A stretch of DNA of 64,000 bases. Source: Arachis hypogaea (Eukaryota; Streptophyta; Magnoliopsida; Fabales; Fabaceae). A program made the translations under genes and the position numbers. Shown piece after piece: positions 33,960 to 46,160 of this stretch; the stretch's first letter is position 1; each line of letters starts with the position of its first letter. The DNA lies in the NCBI RefSeq assembly GCF_003086295.3, contig NC_092038.1:134100737-134164736 (forward strand), in the 5' to 3' direction. Below the pieces are notes generated by a model. It ran no database searches, was not told the DNA's origin, and saw nothing but the letters and a program-made list of their open reading frames with translations.

Positions 33960-35798
33960 ATACAATTAAATAAAAGAGGGCTTCCTTGCACAACAAAATC
34001 TTTCTCACAGAAAACTTATTCACAAAAAAACTAACCGCAATAAACTTCGTTATTGCTTCATGTTGATTGATTGCCACATTTTCTTGAATCAAGTCTACTT
34101 TATTCTGAAGGATGATTATGTGCTGCAGACGCATAATCTCTACAGCAGCTAAATGCTCTGAGGTTTGTGGTTGTGGACAGCTCTCATTAGCAGCTATAAG
34201 TAGCAAAGCTCCATCCATGATTGCAGCTCCATTAAGCATTGTAGCCATGAGAATATCATGTCCCTAAACAAATAGGAAAAGTAAAGATAAATATCATGTA
34301 AAAGTAAAACCAAGCAAACTAGAGATATATTAAATTAGATAATTGGCGCTGATTAGTGACTGGTAACATACTAACATCACTAAAAAGGGATAACCCAAGA
34401 AATATGAAAATCCCATGCCATATGGAGAAAAAAAAAAAGTAAAAACAGCAGAGAAAAGGCAACAAAAAAGCAAAACATATATTATAATGAAATTATGTAG
34501 AGAAAAGACGGCCAAAAATAATAAATGACAGATCAAGGCATTACCGGGCAATCCACAAAAGAAACATGCCTCAGCAATTTCATCCTGCTGTTTTCAAACC
34601 CTGGCACATCACACATAGGACTGTCTTCCTTCCCACTTCCATATGCCCTGAAGAGGAAAGCTGATCACCATAATGAAAGTTGAAATCAACTGATAATATA
34701 ATAGCATTCATAAAATCAATACCCACTTGTAGCACATAGGCCTAGGACAACGTTCATCTTCACATTTATATATCTTAGCATTTGCATAGCCAAGCTTAAT
34801 TGTAATATTACGCTCCAACTCATTTTTGAAACGAACAGTCTGCACATTCACAGTATACAAGAGGTTAACAGTGTATGATTAACTAACACTCGAGGAACAT
34901 ATACTATTGATAGAATGAAATTATTAATAAAATTTCTTTTTAACACTACAAATCCAAGGAAAAAAAGTAACAACTATCACATGGAACTCATGTATGTTGT
35001 CAAAAGACTTTGTGACCACTGATCAACGGGGAAAATAAAAATGTTCTTATCTGCAAAATGCTAAAACCACTTCCAAAGCCACTTAATTATCCCTTGACAA
35101 ACAACTGAATTTTACAAGCTGAGTATTGTGTCTAAAACTAAGTGAAATTCCTTGGTGACGACCTATATGACAATGAGTATATATTATTCTTTGCAAAGTT
35201 GAAAGAAACAATAGACATTATTATTGACCCTTCCTTTCTTTTGTTACAAGGATTTCCAAAATTATAATCCAGTCAGGTGATACAGCATCATAGTGGTGGC
35301 ACCCATGATGGAAAAATTATTATTCAAGCTTTAAGATGACCAATAAATGAGGAAAAAAAGGCATACAATAGTATAGCAATAGCATCAATAACAAATTGCA
35401 ACAGATGTTACCAGGATTTGGTATATAAAAAGACAAAGTTAAAAACAGAGAAACTAAAGAGAGAGAAATACCTGAACACCTGATATTGCTTTCACAACAG
35501 TTGACTTGCCATGTGCCACGTGACCTATAGTGCCTGCAAAGATTCAAAAAAATCATAAGTTCCAAGTATCATTATTCATTAATAAAAAGGAAGAAATAAC
35601 ATTAGTCCTTTGGAATAAAAATCTGTTTCAGCTCAAATATGGCTGTAACAAAGCTGACAAATGAATGTGATATACATTAGAGAAAATATTACCAATATTA
35701 ATGGTAGCCTGTCGTGATATGACTTCAGGAGAGAGTGGATCCAATTTCTTTACATCCAGTTTACTCAGGTCTTGTTCCATCAAACCCTTCCGCGACAT
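32536..35798 (-). CDS. EIF2G: Translation initiation factor eIF2 subunit gamma
   Basis: Eight exons: complement(32536..32844, 33011..33271, 33632..33850, 34036..34263, 34545..34647, 34727..34839, 35472..35533, 35693..35798). Total 1401 nt, 466 residues, the normal length. All introns are GT-AG and every join keeps the frame. It is the GTPase subunit of eIF2, which with GTP delivers initiator Met-tRNA to the 40S ribosome in the cytosol. Visible motifs: P loop GHVAHGKST (residues 39-47), Cys cluster C82/C87/C92 of the zinc-ribbon insert, DCPGH (126-130), NKVD (182-185) and SAQ (217-219). Domain II follows ([35 protein letters not shown]), then domain III ending [16 protein letters not shown]. 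It appears intact and functional. Intron 5 holds a long (AAT)n run. Confidence 0.97.
33912..33955. repeat. (AAT)n microsatellite in an eIF2 gamma intron
   Basis: About fifteen AAT units between the exons at 33632-33850 and 34036-34263; a likely polymorphic marker. Confidence 0.9.
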
Positions 35799-37275
35799 CT
35801 TGGATGTTTAAGATGGTATGAATGACTTTACAATTCAAAATGTGTGATGGTAACCTATCTAAAGGTTAAAAAAACACAGGACAAGAAACCTGCATCAGCA
35901 TCAACATATCTATTTTGATAAAAATCTGCATTTTTAAAAGTGGCAGTGACAAACATCCAAAATATCTTGCATCGATAGTCAACATTAAGAGAAATTCATC
36001 CCTAATAGTGTTAGTTTATCGTTATCTTCAGAGATTATAAAATTATTTATCAATTTCTTGGAAATATCAACAGATTGTTTCCATTTTGTTAACAGATCCC
36101 CCAACAATTTGATAAATGTCTCCCTTCACACAATTTTCTCAATTCTCACCATCTACCAAAAAATTACTACTAATGAATTTCAAACTTACCACTCTTACTT
36201 GGATACCCTCAGAAATAAATTGAAGCAAGAAAAGAAGTATGTTAATAGTTTTGATCTTAAGCCATATAGTAAATGGTGGAGTCTTAGCTAGGGCATAATA
36301 AGTACAAACAGAGATTGTTTATAACCTAGTACAAATGATTCATAACTCTTCATAGTATCTCTCTTTTCCTATTCATCCACACCTCTGAATTGTACATGGC
36401 ACATTAACACAGTTGTTAGCTATACTCCCATACCACCCCAAACCCTTCCAGTCCTCACAGCATAAGCACACAGACACTTATAAATACAACATGCCAATTA
36501 GCATCGCACTACCATATAACTCTTCAAACTGTCAGGAAAATGAGAGGAAAAGATACAAAATACAGCATCATTTGTGAATAAAAGAATGTAGCTCAAGACG
36601 ACGACAACAACAACAACACATTTTGATGAGAAACTTACAAAACTGAAAGGAGAATATTGGCAAAACTATTTACTAAAACAGTTAACAGAAAGGGCAAAAA
36701 GTGTCAATCGCTAAAAATTGCAAAGGAATGAAAGTTGAATGCCTCTTACTCCTTAAACCCCAATCTCCACCCCCTTCTCCAAAAACCCAATAAAGAACAC
36801 TACAATAAAATTGGGCATTTCATAATTCATACTCTTCAAACAGTCGATCCAATCATTGATTCTATTTAATGAAAGTCGTAATGTCTAAATTAATCAAATC
36901 CCATATATACGACCTAAAACCCAATCATCCAATACAAATGAACAAAAAAGACAACTCTTCAGTATCATACAATCTGCAAAAGCTATCATACAAGAGACAC
37001 ATCAAACTGATGCAGAATAAATTATTTTGAAAAATATAAAATATAAAATATAAAATATCGAATCTTAAGCAAACACAACCAAACCAAATTAGCCAAAAAA
37101 AAAACAATTGAATGATTATTGAAATTGAAATTAGTAGACTTAGACAGAGAGAGAAGTAACCTGGAAGAAGTAGAGCAGCTCAGAAGTGTTGAGCGGAGCG
37201 GCAGCGGCGGCGGAGGCGGAGGAGGAGGAGGAGGAGAAGGAAGATGATGGCAGCTGAGGAGAGTGCAGAGAGACT
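35799..37275 (-). other. EIF2G: 5' UTR exon and leader intron of eIF2 gamma
   Basis: Reading on the minus strand, a GC-rich leader (about 37275 to 37162, with GGA/GGC repeats) ends at a donor CTTCCAG|GTTACT. An intron of about 1.3 kb ends at CTTTAG near 35859, followed by 60 untranslated bases and the ATG. Leader introns near the start are common in plant housekeeping genes. The transcription start is not determined. Confidence 0.6.
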
Positions 37276-37792
37276 GCGTGCGGCTGAAGCCAAGTGAAAG
37301 AAGAAAGAAACCCTAACTATAGTAATTGCTCAGAAGAAAATCAAGAAATGACAATGCTCATGTCAAAAGAATAAAATATAATATTTGAAATCAATAAAAA
37401 AAATAAAATGAAATACAGAAAATTGTTTTTTAAATGTCTACATAATAATTAATTTTAATGGATTACTTTCTGTTTTGATATTTTTACAAGACGAACCAGT
37501 AGGAAAATGTTATTACTTGTTAATTTGTTATCAATAAAAGGCTGGTTCAATTTAGTACAAGAATCTGCTATACATTTAAATTTTTTTATTAATTAAATTT
37601 AATTAAATTAGTTTAATATAATAAAAATTAGTTATAATTAATATTATTTTAAATTTTATTATTTAATTTAGTTAGATTTCATTCATAAAAAAATTTAAAT
37701 GTGTAATATTATTTTAATATAATAAATCTTAAAATTATTTCTTAATTTTTTATAGTATATTTTAATTCGATAGAATAAAAGTTAATGAGTTA

Positions 37793-37870
37793 TAATTCAA
37801 ATGACATAGTCTCTCTATATTCATTTAAGAGGTCGCGAGTTTGAGTCTCTCTATCTCGAGTGAAAAAAAA
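37793..37870 (+). mobile_element. Short SINE, family B
   Basis: GAGTTATAATTCAAATGACA, then AGAGGTCGCGAGTTTGAGTC and an A run; about 85% similar by eye to the copy at 38695. Confidence 0.6.
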
Positions 37871-38694
37871 ATTTAGAATAAAGACTAATTTGATATGAAA
37901 TTTTAAAATATTTTATTTTAAATCTAGTTTTTTTTTTTTTTCGGACCGGTTGAAATCCAGTTACTAGATTAAATTTTCCATTGGGTTATTCAATTTTCAA
38001 AGTGCGTTAACCTTCTTTTGACAAAGCACATTAAAATTGGGGAAAAAGTTATTCTCCTTTTTATTTTGTATTTTGCTATAACTTTTGTAAAAATAAATAA
38101 ATAATATATGAATCACCTAATTTATATTAATTTAATTTCATAAAAAAAGCGCATTAATATTGGGGAAAAATTTTGCATATGACCCATCATTGGGTGAAAT
38201 TCTGAAATGTCACATAATGGAATATGAGACAAGGAAAAGCATGTTTTTTATTTTCTTTTTCTAACAAAATAGAAAAAATGGTTAACATTTCTCTCTTTTT
38301 CTGAGTTTTTAATGTACCTTGTTTATAAAAAAATAATAATGTTACGTGGTTAATAAATATTATTATTTTTAGTCAACAATAATTTATACTTATATTTATA
38401 GACATTTTGTATATAATAAATATATATTTTACATTTATATTTATTAAAATTTTACACATATGAATCAATACAGTTTGTATTTATATTTTTTTAAAATTTA
38501 CACACATAAATTAATAAAATTTATTTGTTAAAGACAATTTAGTATTTGTACTGACCAAATAATAGCCAAAAATACAAAAAATTACTGACTCTAAGAATTT
38601 TTTTTATAAAAAAAGTTGTATATTTATAATTTTATATAAAAATATAAATATTTATTATTTTATGTATTCTTTTTGTCGTAACTACTCAATTTCA

Positions 38695-38785
38695 TGCCAA
38701 TGAGTTATAGTTCAAATGACATAATCTCTCTATACTCAAGTAAGAGGTTGCGAGTTCGAGTCTTCTATCTTTGGTAAAAAAAAAA
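38695..38785 (+). mobile_element. Short SINE, family B
   Basis: GAGTTATAGTTCAAATGACA, then AGAGGTTGCGAGTTCGAGTC (B-box-like) and a 16-A tail. Third member with 16713 and 37793. Confidence 0.65.
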
Positions 38786-39346
38786 AAAAAACTACTCAAT
38801 TTCATAATTATTATTTACGAAATATAAATTTTTATTGCAATTTAACCGATGGTGTCAACGAAATTAAAACAATAGAAAACAGATTAATTTATTGACATTT
38901 TTTGGTTTTAAGTTAATAAAAAATAATTAATTTTAAAATATACATATTAATAAAAAATATTTTTATTTTAATTCAAATAAAATATAAAAAAAATAAAACT
39001 AACAAAAATAAAAATTCCAATTTTGTGTATTAACATTAATTAAATTTTGAATTTTTACTCTTATTAATTTTGATTTTTTACATATATATTTTCTATTTTC
39101 AAATATCAATCTATTTTTTTCATGAACATGAGTGTCATTTGATTAAAAACACATTACATTGATCAATCTCACATTAGTATCTGTTACTTGAATTTTGCAG
39201 AAAATAGTATAGAATCTTTTTTAAAATTTGTTAGGAATATGTGTCGGCTAATTTTTTTGCATATGACGTAAGGTTTGATGTAACGGCAGGTTATGGAACT
39301 TATAGGAGTTTTACACCAGTGTGACGGTGGTTAGGTGACAAAAGAA

Positions 39347-39658
39347 AATCAGACGGTCCGAATTCTTGCAGGTGGGAGGGAACACAAATCGGATCGTCCG
39401 ATTTGTGCTTGGTGGATAGTTGTGCACAGAAGTCGGACCATGCGATTTGTTGCATGGGTGAGAAAATTTTTTTGGCCCAAACAAATCGGACCCACCAATT
39501 TGAGGGCTGCATTCAAAAAAATTGGCAGAACACCCAAATCGGACCCAAAGATTTCTGGGTTTCAAATGTTTTTGGGCGGGCTGTTTAGTAATCGGACTGT
39601 TCGATTTTTTGGTTCAAAAAATTCGAATGACCATGCAAGTGGTCGGATCGTCCGATTT
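39347..39658. repeat. Periodic subterminal palindromes, left end of the MULE
   Basis: Seven copies of a palindrome near AAATCGGA(n)TCCGATTT centred at about 39356, 39395, 39440, 39492, 39545, 39599 and 39650. Spacing is 39-54 bp and copies vary mostly in the centre. Two or three more occur at the right end (46165-46189, 46208-46222, 46232-46251). Such arrays are typical binding sites for a cognate transposase; that role is inferred. Confidence 0.8.
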
Positions 39659-39787
39659 CAGTGTAATATATACCTACCCAAGCTGACCAACCCATTTCAT
39701 TTTCTTCTTCTCCGGTGCTACAAGACCCTAAAGCTCTTCTCTGCAGATCTCTTCTTCTTCTTTGTAGATATCTTCTTCTCTATTATC

Positions 39788-42700
39788 ATGGATGATAGAG
39801 TAAGATTAAAGGTGTATTATAATGGCCAAATTTTATTACAAAAATCAGAAGGAGTAAAATTTGTGTGAAAATCCGTTAGATATTATTATTCAATTCACAC
39901 TGTCATTTGAAGAATTAAAAGGTGTCATTTGTGAAAAGATGAATTCTGAAGTATCCAGGAGAATGGCGTATATTCTGTACACGATATCCGATATCTGTGT
40001 TTGGTGAGTTCGTTCAATTTCAAACGAAATACGTGACCGATGAAGCGAGCATGAAAGAAATATTTTCAGTGTATCTTGAAAGTCGGTCCCGAATATCGTT
40101 CATCGAACTGTATATTGAGTTCGAGCAATCTCCAGCGGACCGAGATATTGAGTTGGAAGTTTACAACAGTGATAGTGAAGAAGAGTTTGAAAGTAACTAC
40201 GAGAACGTTCATCCGGGTATAGACGAGGATCATGCTGACGATGATATGGTGGCAGATGTGGCGGATGTGGCAAATGCACTAACAAACCAGCAGCCATTTG
40301 AGGAGCCGACTTTCATGCGATCATTGGATTTGGACGCCATGCATGCACCGGAGTTTCCTCAATATATAAATGCAAGTACGTCATCATTTTAAATTAAGAT
40401 TTGTTAAAGACTTAAAGTATGATTTGTGCATAGGTTTTGAGTTTAGGACAAATATTCAAGACAACGGTAAATATAGCATATAATTAGTAATTGTTTAATG
40501 TTTGATTATCAAGTAAACATGTATACTGAGATATTTAGTATTTGCCATCATTGTTACTAAAACCGAATCGGACCGGTCGGTTTGACCAAAAAATCGGTGA
40601 ACTGGTCTGGACCAACTGGTCCAACCGGAAAATTGATGAACCGGATCGAACTGGCCGGTTTGACCAAAAACTGATGAACCAGATTCCAGTCCAGTCCGAT
40701 GATGAGACTGCACAAAGCAACGAACCGGTGTGAACCGATCCAATCTGGAGTGAACCGGTTAAAACCAGTCAAACTCGGTAAAGTTAACAAAATATTTATT
40801 GTTACTGTTTCATATTGTTTTAGAATAGATAGATATATTTAAAATGTTAGTGAATATTTTTTACTATGGATTGTTTTTTACTTACATAGGACCGGGTCAA
40901 TCGGTTGAACCAGTGACCCACCGATTGAACCAGTGATGTGATAACCCAGTAACCTGACCGGTTCGATGATCGGTTCAGTTTTGAACTTACTATTTTTTCC
41001 ATTGTTGTGTGATTGTTAGTTTATTACACTATTAGTTCTGACAACTATAAAATTTGTGATGTGATTGCAGCAGAGCTTCCCGTTATGCCAGATGGTGAAT
41101 TTACCGTGGGAATGGAATTCAGTTCTAGGGAGGCAGTAATTAAGGCGATGAAAGATTATACTATCCGCAGAGGTATAAATTATCGGGTGCATGAGTCAGA
41201 GCCAACGACATTCTATACTAAATGCACCCAGTATGGCGCAGGATGTGATTGGCTTATCAGGGTGAGCAAAATGTCCAGAAAGTACTGTTGGAGATAAGAA
41301 GGTACAATGGCAGTCACACCTGTACTAGGGCCACCATTTCTCAAGATCATTCGAAGGTGGATTCCAACAATGTTGCAGAAGCAATAAAGCCATTGGTAGA
41401 AGTTGACCCGTCTCTAAAGGTGAAATCAGTGATTGCAGAAGCGCAGTCAAAGTTTAACTACACCATAAGTTATTACAAAGCATGGTTGGCAACACAGAAA
41501 GCAGTGGAGTCAATTTTCAGAGGTTGGGAAGCTTCGTACGAAGCCTTGTCGATATGGTTTGAGGCCATGTGTCACAAGGAGCCATCCGCAGTCGTTCATT
41601 TTGAAACAATGCCTGGGTATCAGGGAGATGACTTGGTTCCTAATATTTGTGTACTACACCGAGTCTTTTGGAGTTATTACCCTTGTATTAGAGCATTCAG
41701 ACATTGCAAGCCAATAGTGCAGGTAGATGAAACTCATTTGTATGGAAAATACAAGGGTTGTTTGTTGGTTGTAGTTTTACAGGATGACAACAACAACATC
41801 GTGTCTATTACATTTGCGATAGTTGAGGGAGAGACATCTGAGGCTTGGCACTTTTCTCTAAGTAACTTGCGACAGCATGTTGTGACACGTGATGGTGTGG
41901 GCCTTATCTCCGATCGACATGATTCTATTAGGTCATCTATTGCTCGCAATGACGGAACTTGGTCTCCTCCCAGAGCATTCCACATGTTTTGCATCAGACA
42001 TATAGAGTCCAACTTTTTGAGGAAGTTCAAGGCTCTGTATCTACAGAAGCTTATCGTAAACATCGGTATGATAGTTACGATTATAGTTACTCTTGAACCC
42101 AATTATTATGATGAACGTTGTTTATAGTGGGTCTTTTTTTTATTGACAAGATACTCGCGAACAGTTCGCGAGTATGAGACGCGTTATCAGCGTTTACGCG
42201 ATAGGGGTGAGGCTTATACCAACTGGTTGGATCGGATTCTATGTGAGCAATATGCTTTAGCATTTGATGGGGGATATCGATGGGGTCATATGACCACCAA
42301 TCTAGTGGAATGCATCAACTCGGTACTGAAAGGGGCTCGCAATCTTCCAGTCACTGCACTTGTTAAGGCAACGTTTTATATGCTTAATGAATTGTTCACC
42401 CGAAAAAAAGCCGAGGCTGAGGCTCGGATCAATGCAGGACATGAGTTCTCTGAGATTGTAACCTCCAAACTGCATGCAAATCAGTGGGCAGTGGGTAACA
42501 TCCAAGTTACTTGCGTTGACCGACAGAATAAGGTATTTGAAGTGCGTGAGTGTCCAAGTGGTGTAGAGTATGCAGTGAACCTTCGTCAACATCGGTGTGT
42601 GTGGTGTATTCCAGGTCGATCGGCATCCGTGTCGACATATGTTTGCTTGTTGTGCAAACCAGCGGATGGATTAGCAATTGTATGTACATGATGTATACAA

Positions 42701-42850
42701 AATGGACTAAGTTCGACGTGTTTACAGGGCTAGGTTTAGACCACTAGGGAATCCCACAACATGGCCTGTCTATCATGAACCTCGATTCATAGGTAATCTG
42801 TTCCTCAGACGAGTATCCAAAGGTCGGCCAAGGATGACCCGTTTCTTCAA
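39788..42850 (+). pseudogene. mudrA-like MULE transposase, decayed
   Basis: Starts with MDDRVRLKVYYNGQILLQ at 39788 and hits TGA at 39863; the family sequence resumes one frame over (FEELKGVICEKM) and returns at about 39980 (VFGEFVQFQTKYVTDEAS). Exon 1 ends near 40377 (MHAPEFPQYINA). A MITE-bearing intron runs to about 41071, then ELPVMPDGEFTVGMEFSSRE. A one-base loss near 41290 shifts to IRRYNGSHTC. The MULE core is visible: PIVQVDETHLYGKYKG (first Asp), GLISDRHDSI (second Asp), a small intron at about 42066-42150, then TNLVECINSVLKGARNLPV with the likely catalytic Glu. The acceptor of that intron looks mutated (CAA instead of CAG). The C-terminal SWIM-type Cys region is scrambled. DDE transposases cut and paste the element; this one cannot be translated whole. 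Confidence 0.85.
40549..40990. mobile_element. MITE nested in the transposase intron
   Basis: Carries the same CCGGTT/GGTTCGA/ACCAGT boxes at both ends as the element at 23265-24053. Left end CATTGTTACTAAAACCG, right end CGGTTCAGTTTTGAACTTAC. Boundaries are approximate and the target duplication is not clear. Confidence 0.55.
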
Positions 42851-43022
42851 TAACCAACTAATCAAACCAACTAATCAACTCAAATCAAACTAACTAATTC
42901 AATAATCAACTAAGCAAATCAAATCAAACCAACTAATTCAATAACCAACTAATGAAACCAACTAATCAAGTCAACTAACTCAATAACCAACTAATCAAAT
43001 TAAATCAAGCCAGTCTAACCAA
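42851..43022. repeat. Minisatellite between the convergent MULE genes
   Basis: Irregular tandem copies of AACCAACTAATCAA-like units (14 bp, with AATCAAAC and TTCAATAACC variants) filling the gap between the two gene 3' ends. Confidence 0.75.
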
Positions 43023-43040
43023 TAAATTGTTTTACCTGCA

Positions 43041-45009
43041 CTAGGCACTAGACCATTGCCCCCTCATCATCAGCATCATCAACCTCCTCATCCTCATCAT
43101 CGTCCTCATCCTCATCCTCATCCCATCCGGATGGTCAACCAGAAAGTCATCAGCACCATCATCAACTGTCTGGTAGCTCTCCTGGATTAGACACATCGGA
43201 ACACGACGTGAATTTCTGCTCTGTATGATCCCCCTCGTGGCATCATCACTCCTACTTGAGTCAACAGAAATTCTACCTCCGGAATTACCAGAGGAAGTGA
43301 GCTGACGAGGTCTCGTATCCAATGACAATCTACCTGGAGCAATCCCACTCGGTTGGGTCCTCTGGTTTGTGGGAATGTCTCTATAAGCTGGATGTGAGTA
43401 ACCTGGCACAGGAGCCATGAATCTAAGCAGCTGGCTGAACGAACCCTATTCACCTGATTCTTGGTGCAAGACACTCCAATACTGTTGATGTACTGGTGGT
43501 GTGAAGTAATCCGCAGAATGCGTCTCAGGAATGTATGGTGTGAACTGCTCAGGCTCTTGTTGTGCTTGTGGTTGGGGGGGCGATGGCGGTTGCGGTGGCG
43601 GTGGTTGTACTTGTTGATTCTCCTGATTTTGCATAGGATCACCGTCCTGATTCTCTTGCGGTTTGAGATCTGATAGATGCAAGTGGTCACCATATGTACC
43701 TCGGTACCAATGCAAGTAGATATCTAGCTGGTGCTGTGATGGCACCATGTGCTCGACAAGAACATGACTATACTGATTCGTCCAATGCATAACCCAGAAT
43801 GAGTGGGTTCCAGACCAATCTTGATTCTTCGGACCTATCAGAACTTTGCCGTGTGCTTCACCTAGATCCCGCTCTTGATGAGGAATGCCCTGAGTCAAGC
43901 TAAATTGCCTCCTTAGTCTATCAGATGCATGCCACTCAATACATTCAATAGATATAAGCAGAACTGTGGTCGAATGCTGACGGATATCAGGAGGAATCAC
44001 GTATGGATCGATCCGACTAATTGCATAAACCTCCCAAACAAACTGCACACATTATACAAGTAAAAGAGGATTACACACTGAATAATAATACGGCTAAACG
44101 AAAACAACAACTTACTTATTACAACAAACCTGTCCTTCTTGCAGACTATCAGTTCTCTCCAAAAATGAGCTAGGGTATGAAATCTGTAAGGCCGATTCTC
44201 ACGCTCCCAGTTACGCCACCTGACATCAGACAATTCATTAATTTACATTTATCAATACAATTTAAAATACACTATTTGAAAGCATTTAGTAATTAAATTT
44301 ACCTATTTGCAATCGGAAAGATTCGAGGATTGCCAGGAATAGGCGCAATGAATGGTAGACGGATCCAAGTCCAGGTAAGTAAAAGTGTCAGCGGACCATC
44401 AATCTCTTTACAGTCGACACGAGTTGCCCTACACAACGCTCTATACAGGTGTGCCAAGCATGCCGATCTCCAACTGAACTGTATGATCCCGACAAAATTA
44501 CGGAGTAACAATAGAAACTTCCAGTGCACCCATGCCCCAAACTTATCTCCAAACACGACAGTCCCAAACAGTAGCATTATGTGGCACTTCACGTACCTCT
44601 GAATTTGAATATCGTCAACCAACACTAAACGATCTTTCAATCCTCGAAACCACGTCAACTTGATGAAACTTCCCCTATAATATGCCTTCCTAGGTGCAAC
44701 ACCAAACTGATCCAAGCATTCACCATCTAATGCCTCGTAACTACCGAGTGTCGGTCTTGTAACTGGCAGACCATTCGCCGGAAGACCAAGAATTAACGCC
44801 ACGTCCTCCAATGTCATGACACGCTCACCAACCGGAAAATGGAATGTGTGGATCTCAGTGCGCCATCTCTCGATCAGAGCATTAATCAGTGCCGACTGAC
44901 ATTGGACAACTCCAATCTGTGAAACATGATAAAAGTCGGTGTCCCGTAAATACCCCTCCACTATTGGATGGTACCGATCCGGCGGCATGTAGTGGTCACA
45001 TTGCAACAT
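43041..45009 (-). pseudogene. Transposon-borne plant mobile domain (PMD) gene, decayed
   Basis: Exons read as complement(43041..44042, 44126..44219, 44303..45009), joined at ATAG|GTAAAT, TCAG|GTGG, a weak GTTTGTTG donor and GCAG|TTTG. Exon 1 has MLQCDHYMPPDRYHPIVEGY, then WRTEIHTFHFPVGERVMTLE and DVALILGLPANG, the hallmarks of the plant mobile domain (PF10536) found in MAIN/MAIL proteins and in MULE-borne relatives. The second half holds the IECIEWHASDRLRRQF motif, a Q/P-rich stretch and RTQPSGIAPGRLSLDTRPRQ. Lesions: an in-frame TAG at 43446, and a frameshift near 43130 that replaces an Asp/Glu-rich tail (still legible in the next frame) with an M/R run. Host PMD proteins act in nuclear silencing and genome integrity; the role in transposons is unknown. 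It converges on the transposase. Confidence 0.82.
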
Positions 45010-45468
45010 TCTAGAACCCTAAACACAAACATAATATTAATTAACTAACAACTTAAATTTAACAGAATAAAAATTTCATTATCAAATAACCAGTAAAACA
45101 TATCCACAATCAATAAAAATAATAATAATAACAATACTACTAAATAAATAACTATTATATTATATACTAATACTCAAGTAACTATTCAATTATATTCTAA
45201 CAACATACATACAATAATAAATCAATCATTAATCCTTTATTAAATATTTATGTTATACTTATAACAAAAATAATTAAATTAATAATTTTTAATTTATAAT
45301 ATTTATTTTACTATCCTACGAAAGCTTAATAATAAACATTATTACTACAAAAAAAATATTTATTACTAACAATTAATACTAATTAATTTATTTATTATCA
45401 CACGTACTACCAATCTTAATATTAGTGATGTATTCTAATAATAATTAAACCATCAGTAGTAAATAACA

Positions 45469-45528
<60 letters not shown>

Positions 45529-46160
45529 AATTCATTAATAATAATTAATAATAATTATTTTATTTATCATATCTCCATTTTTAATAACAGTATTATTATT
45601 ATTATTGCAATTATTCTATTAATAACAATAATTAATTTATTATCATAATGTACAATAATCATTTTTTCTAAATAATATTACTACACTATTCCCTATTCTC
45701 TAACATTTGCATTATAATCTACTATTACTAATCCCTAAAATTATTTTAATTAGATTAAAATATTTAAAAATTATTACTACACTAATTTCTAACATTATCA
45801 TTATAATAAACTACTAATCTCTAATATTATAATTATTATTATTTTAATTAAAATAAAAATTTCTAAAATAAAAACTTACATAATTAAAATGATCAAGATA
45901 ATTAGTAATGTGGAGTTCCGGACGATTGACATCTTTTATTCTTCTTCTTCTAGACATTGCTAAAAATGAGTGGTCCAATTTTTTTTTTAATTCAAAGCTT
46001 CATCAATGGAGGGCCATGGAAGAATGAAGCTAGTAGTGGGGTTGGAGGAGAAGAGAATTTCGTTGCTGCTTGAAAGTGAAAGGGAATGGGGGGATTCAAT
46101 CAGTAAAGGCATGCATACATCTTGGTGGGAGGGGACACTTGCATGCACGACACGTGAATG
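45010..46160. other. MULE right internal spacer
   Basis: AT-rich spacer upstream of the PMD gene with an (ATT)n run and no gene. It is probably the PMD promoter side and the internal flank of the right end. Confidence 0.5.
45472..45527. repeat. (ATT)n microsatellite
   Basis: About eighteen uninterrupted ATT units. Confidence 0.9.

Larger units (their letters stand above)
37276..39250. other. AT-rich intergenic region with two short SINEs
   Basis: No gene recognised. Upstream of the eIF2 gamma leader the sequence turns AT-rich and holds two copies of the short SINE listed separately. Confidence 0.4.

Noticed and set aside
42302..42592. Antisense frames in the MULE transposase
   Set aside because: Opposite-strand shadows of the conserved transposase core.
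42851..43022. CRISPR-like array
   Set aside because: Short irregular direct repeats without unique spacers of constant size; a plant minisatellite.
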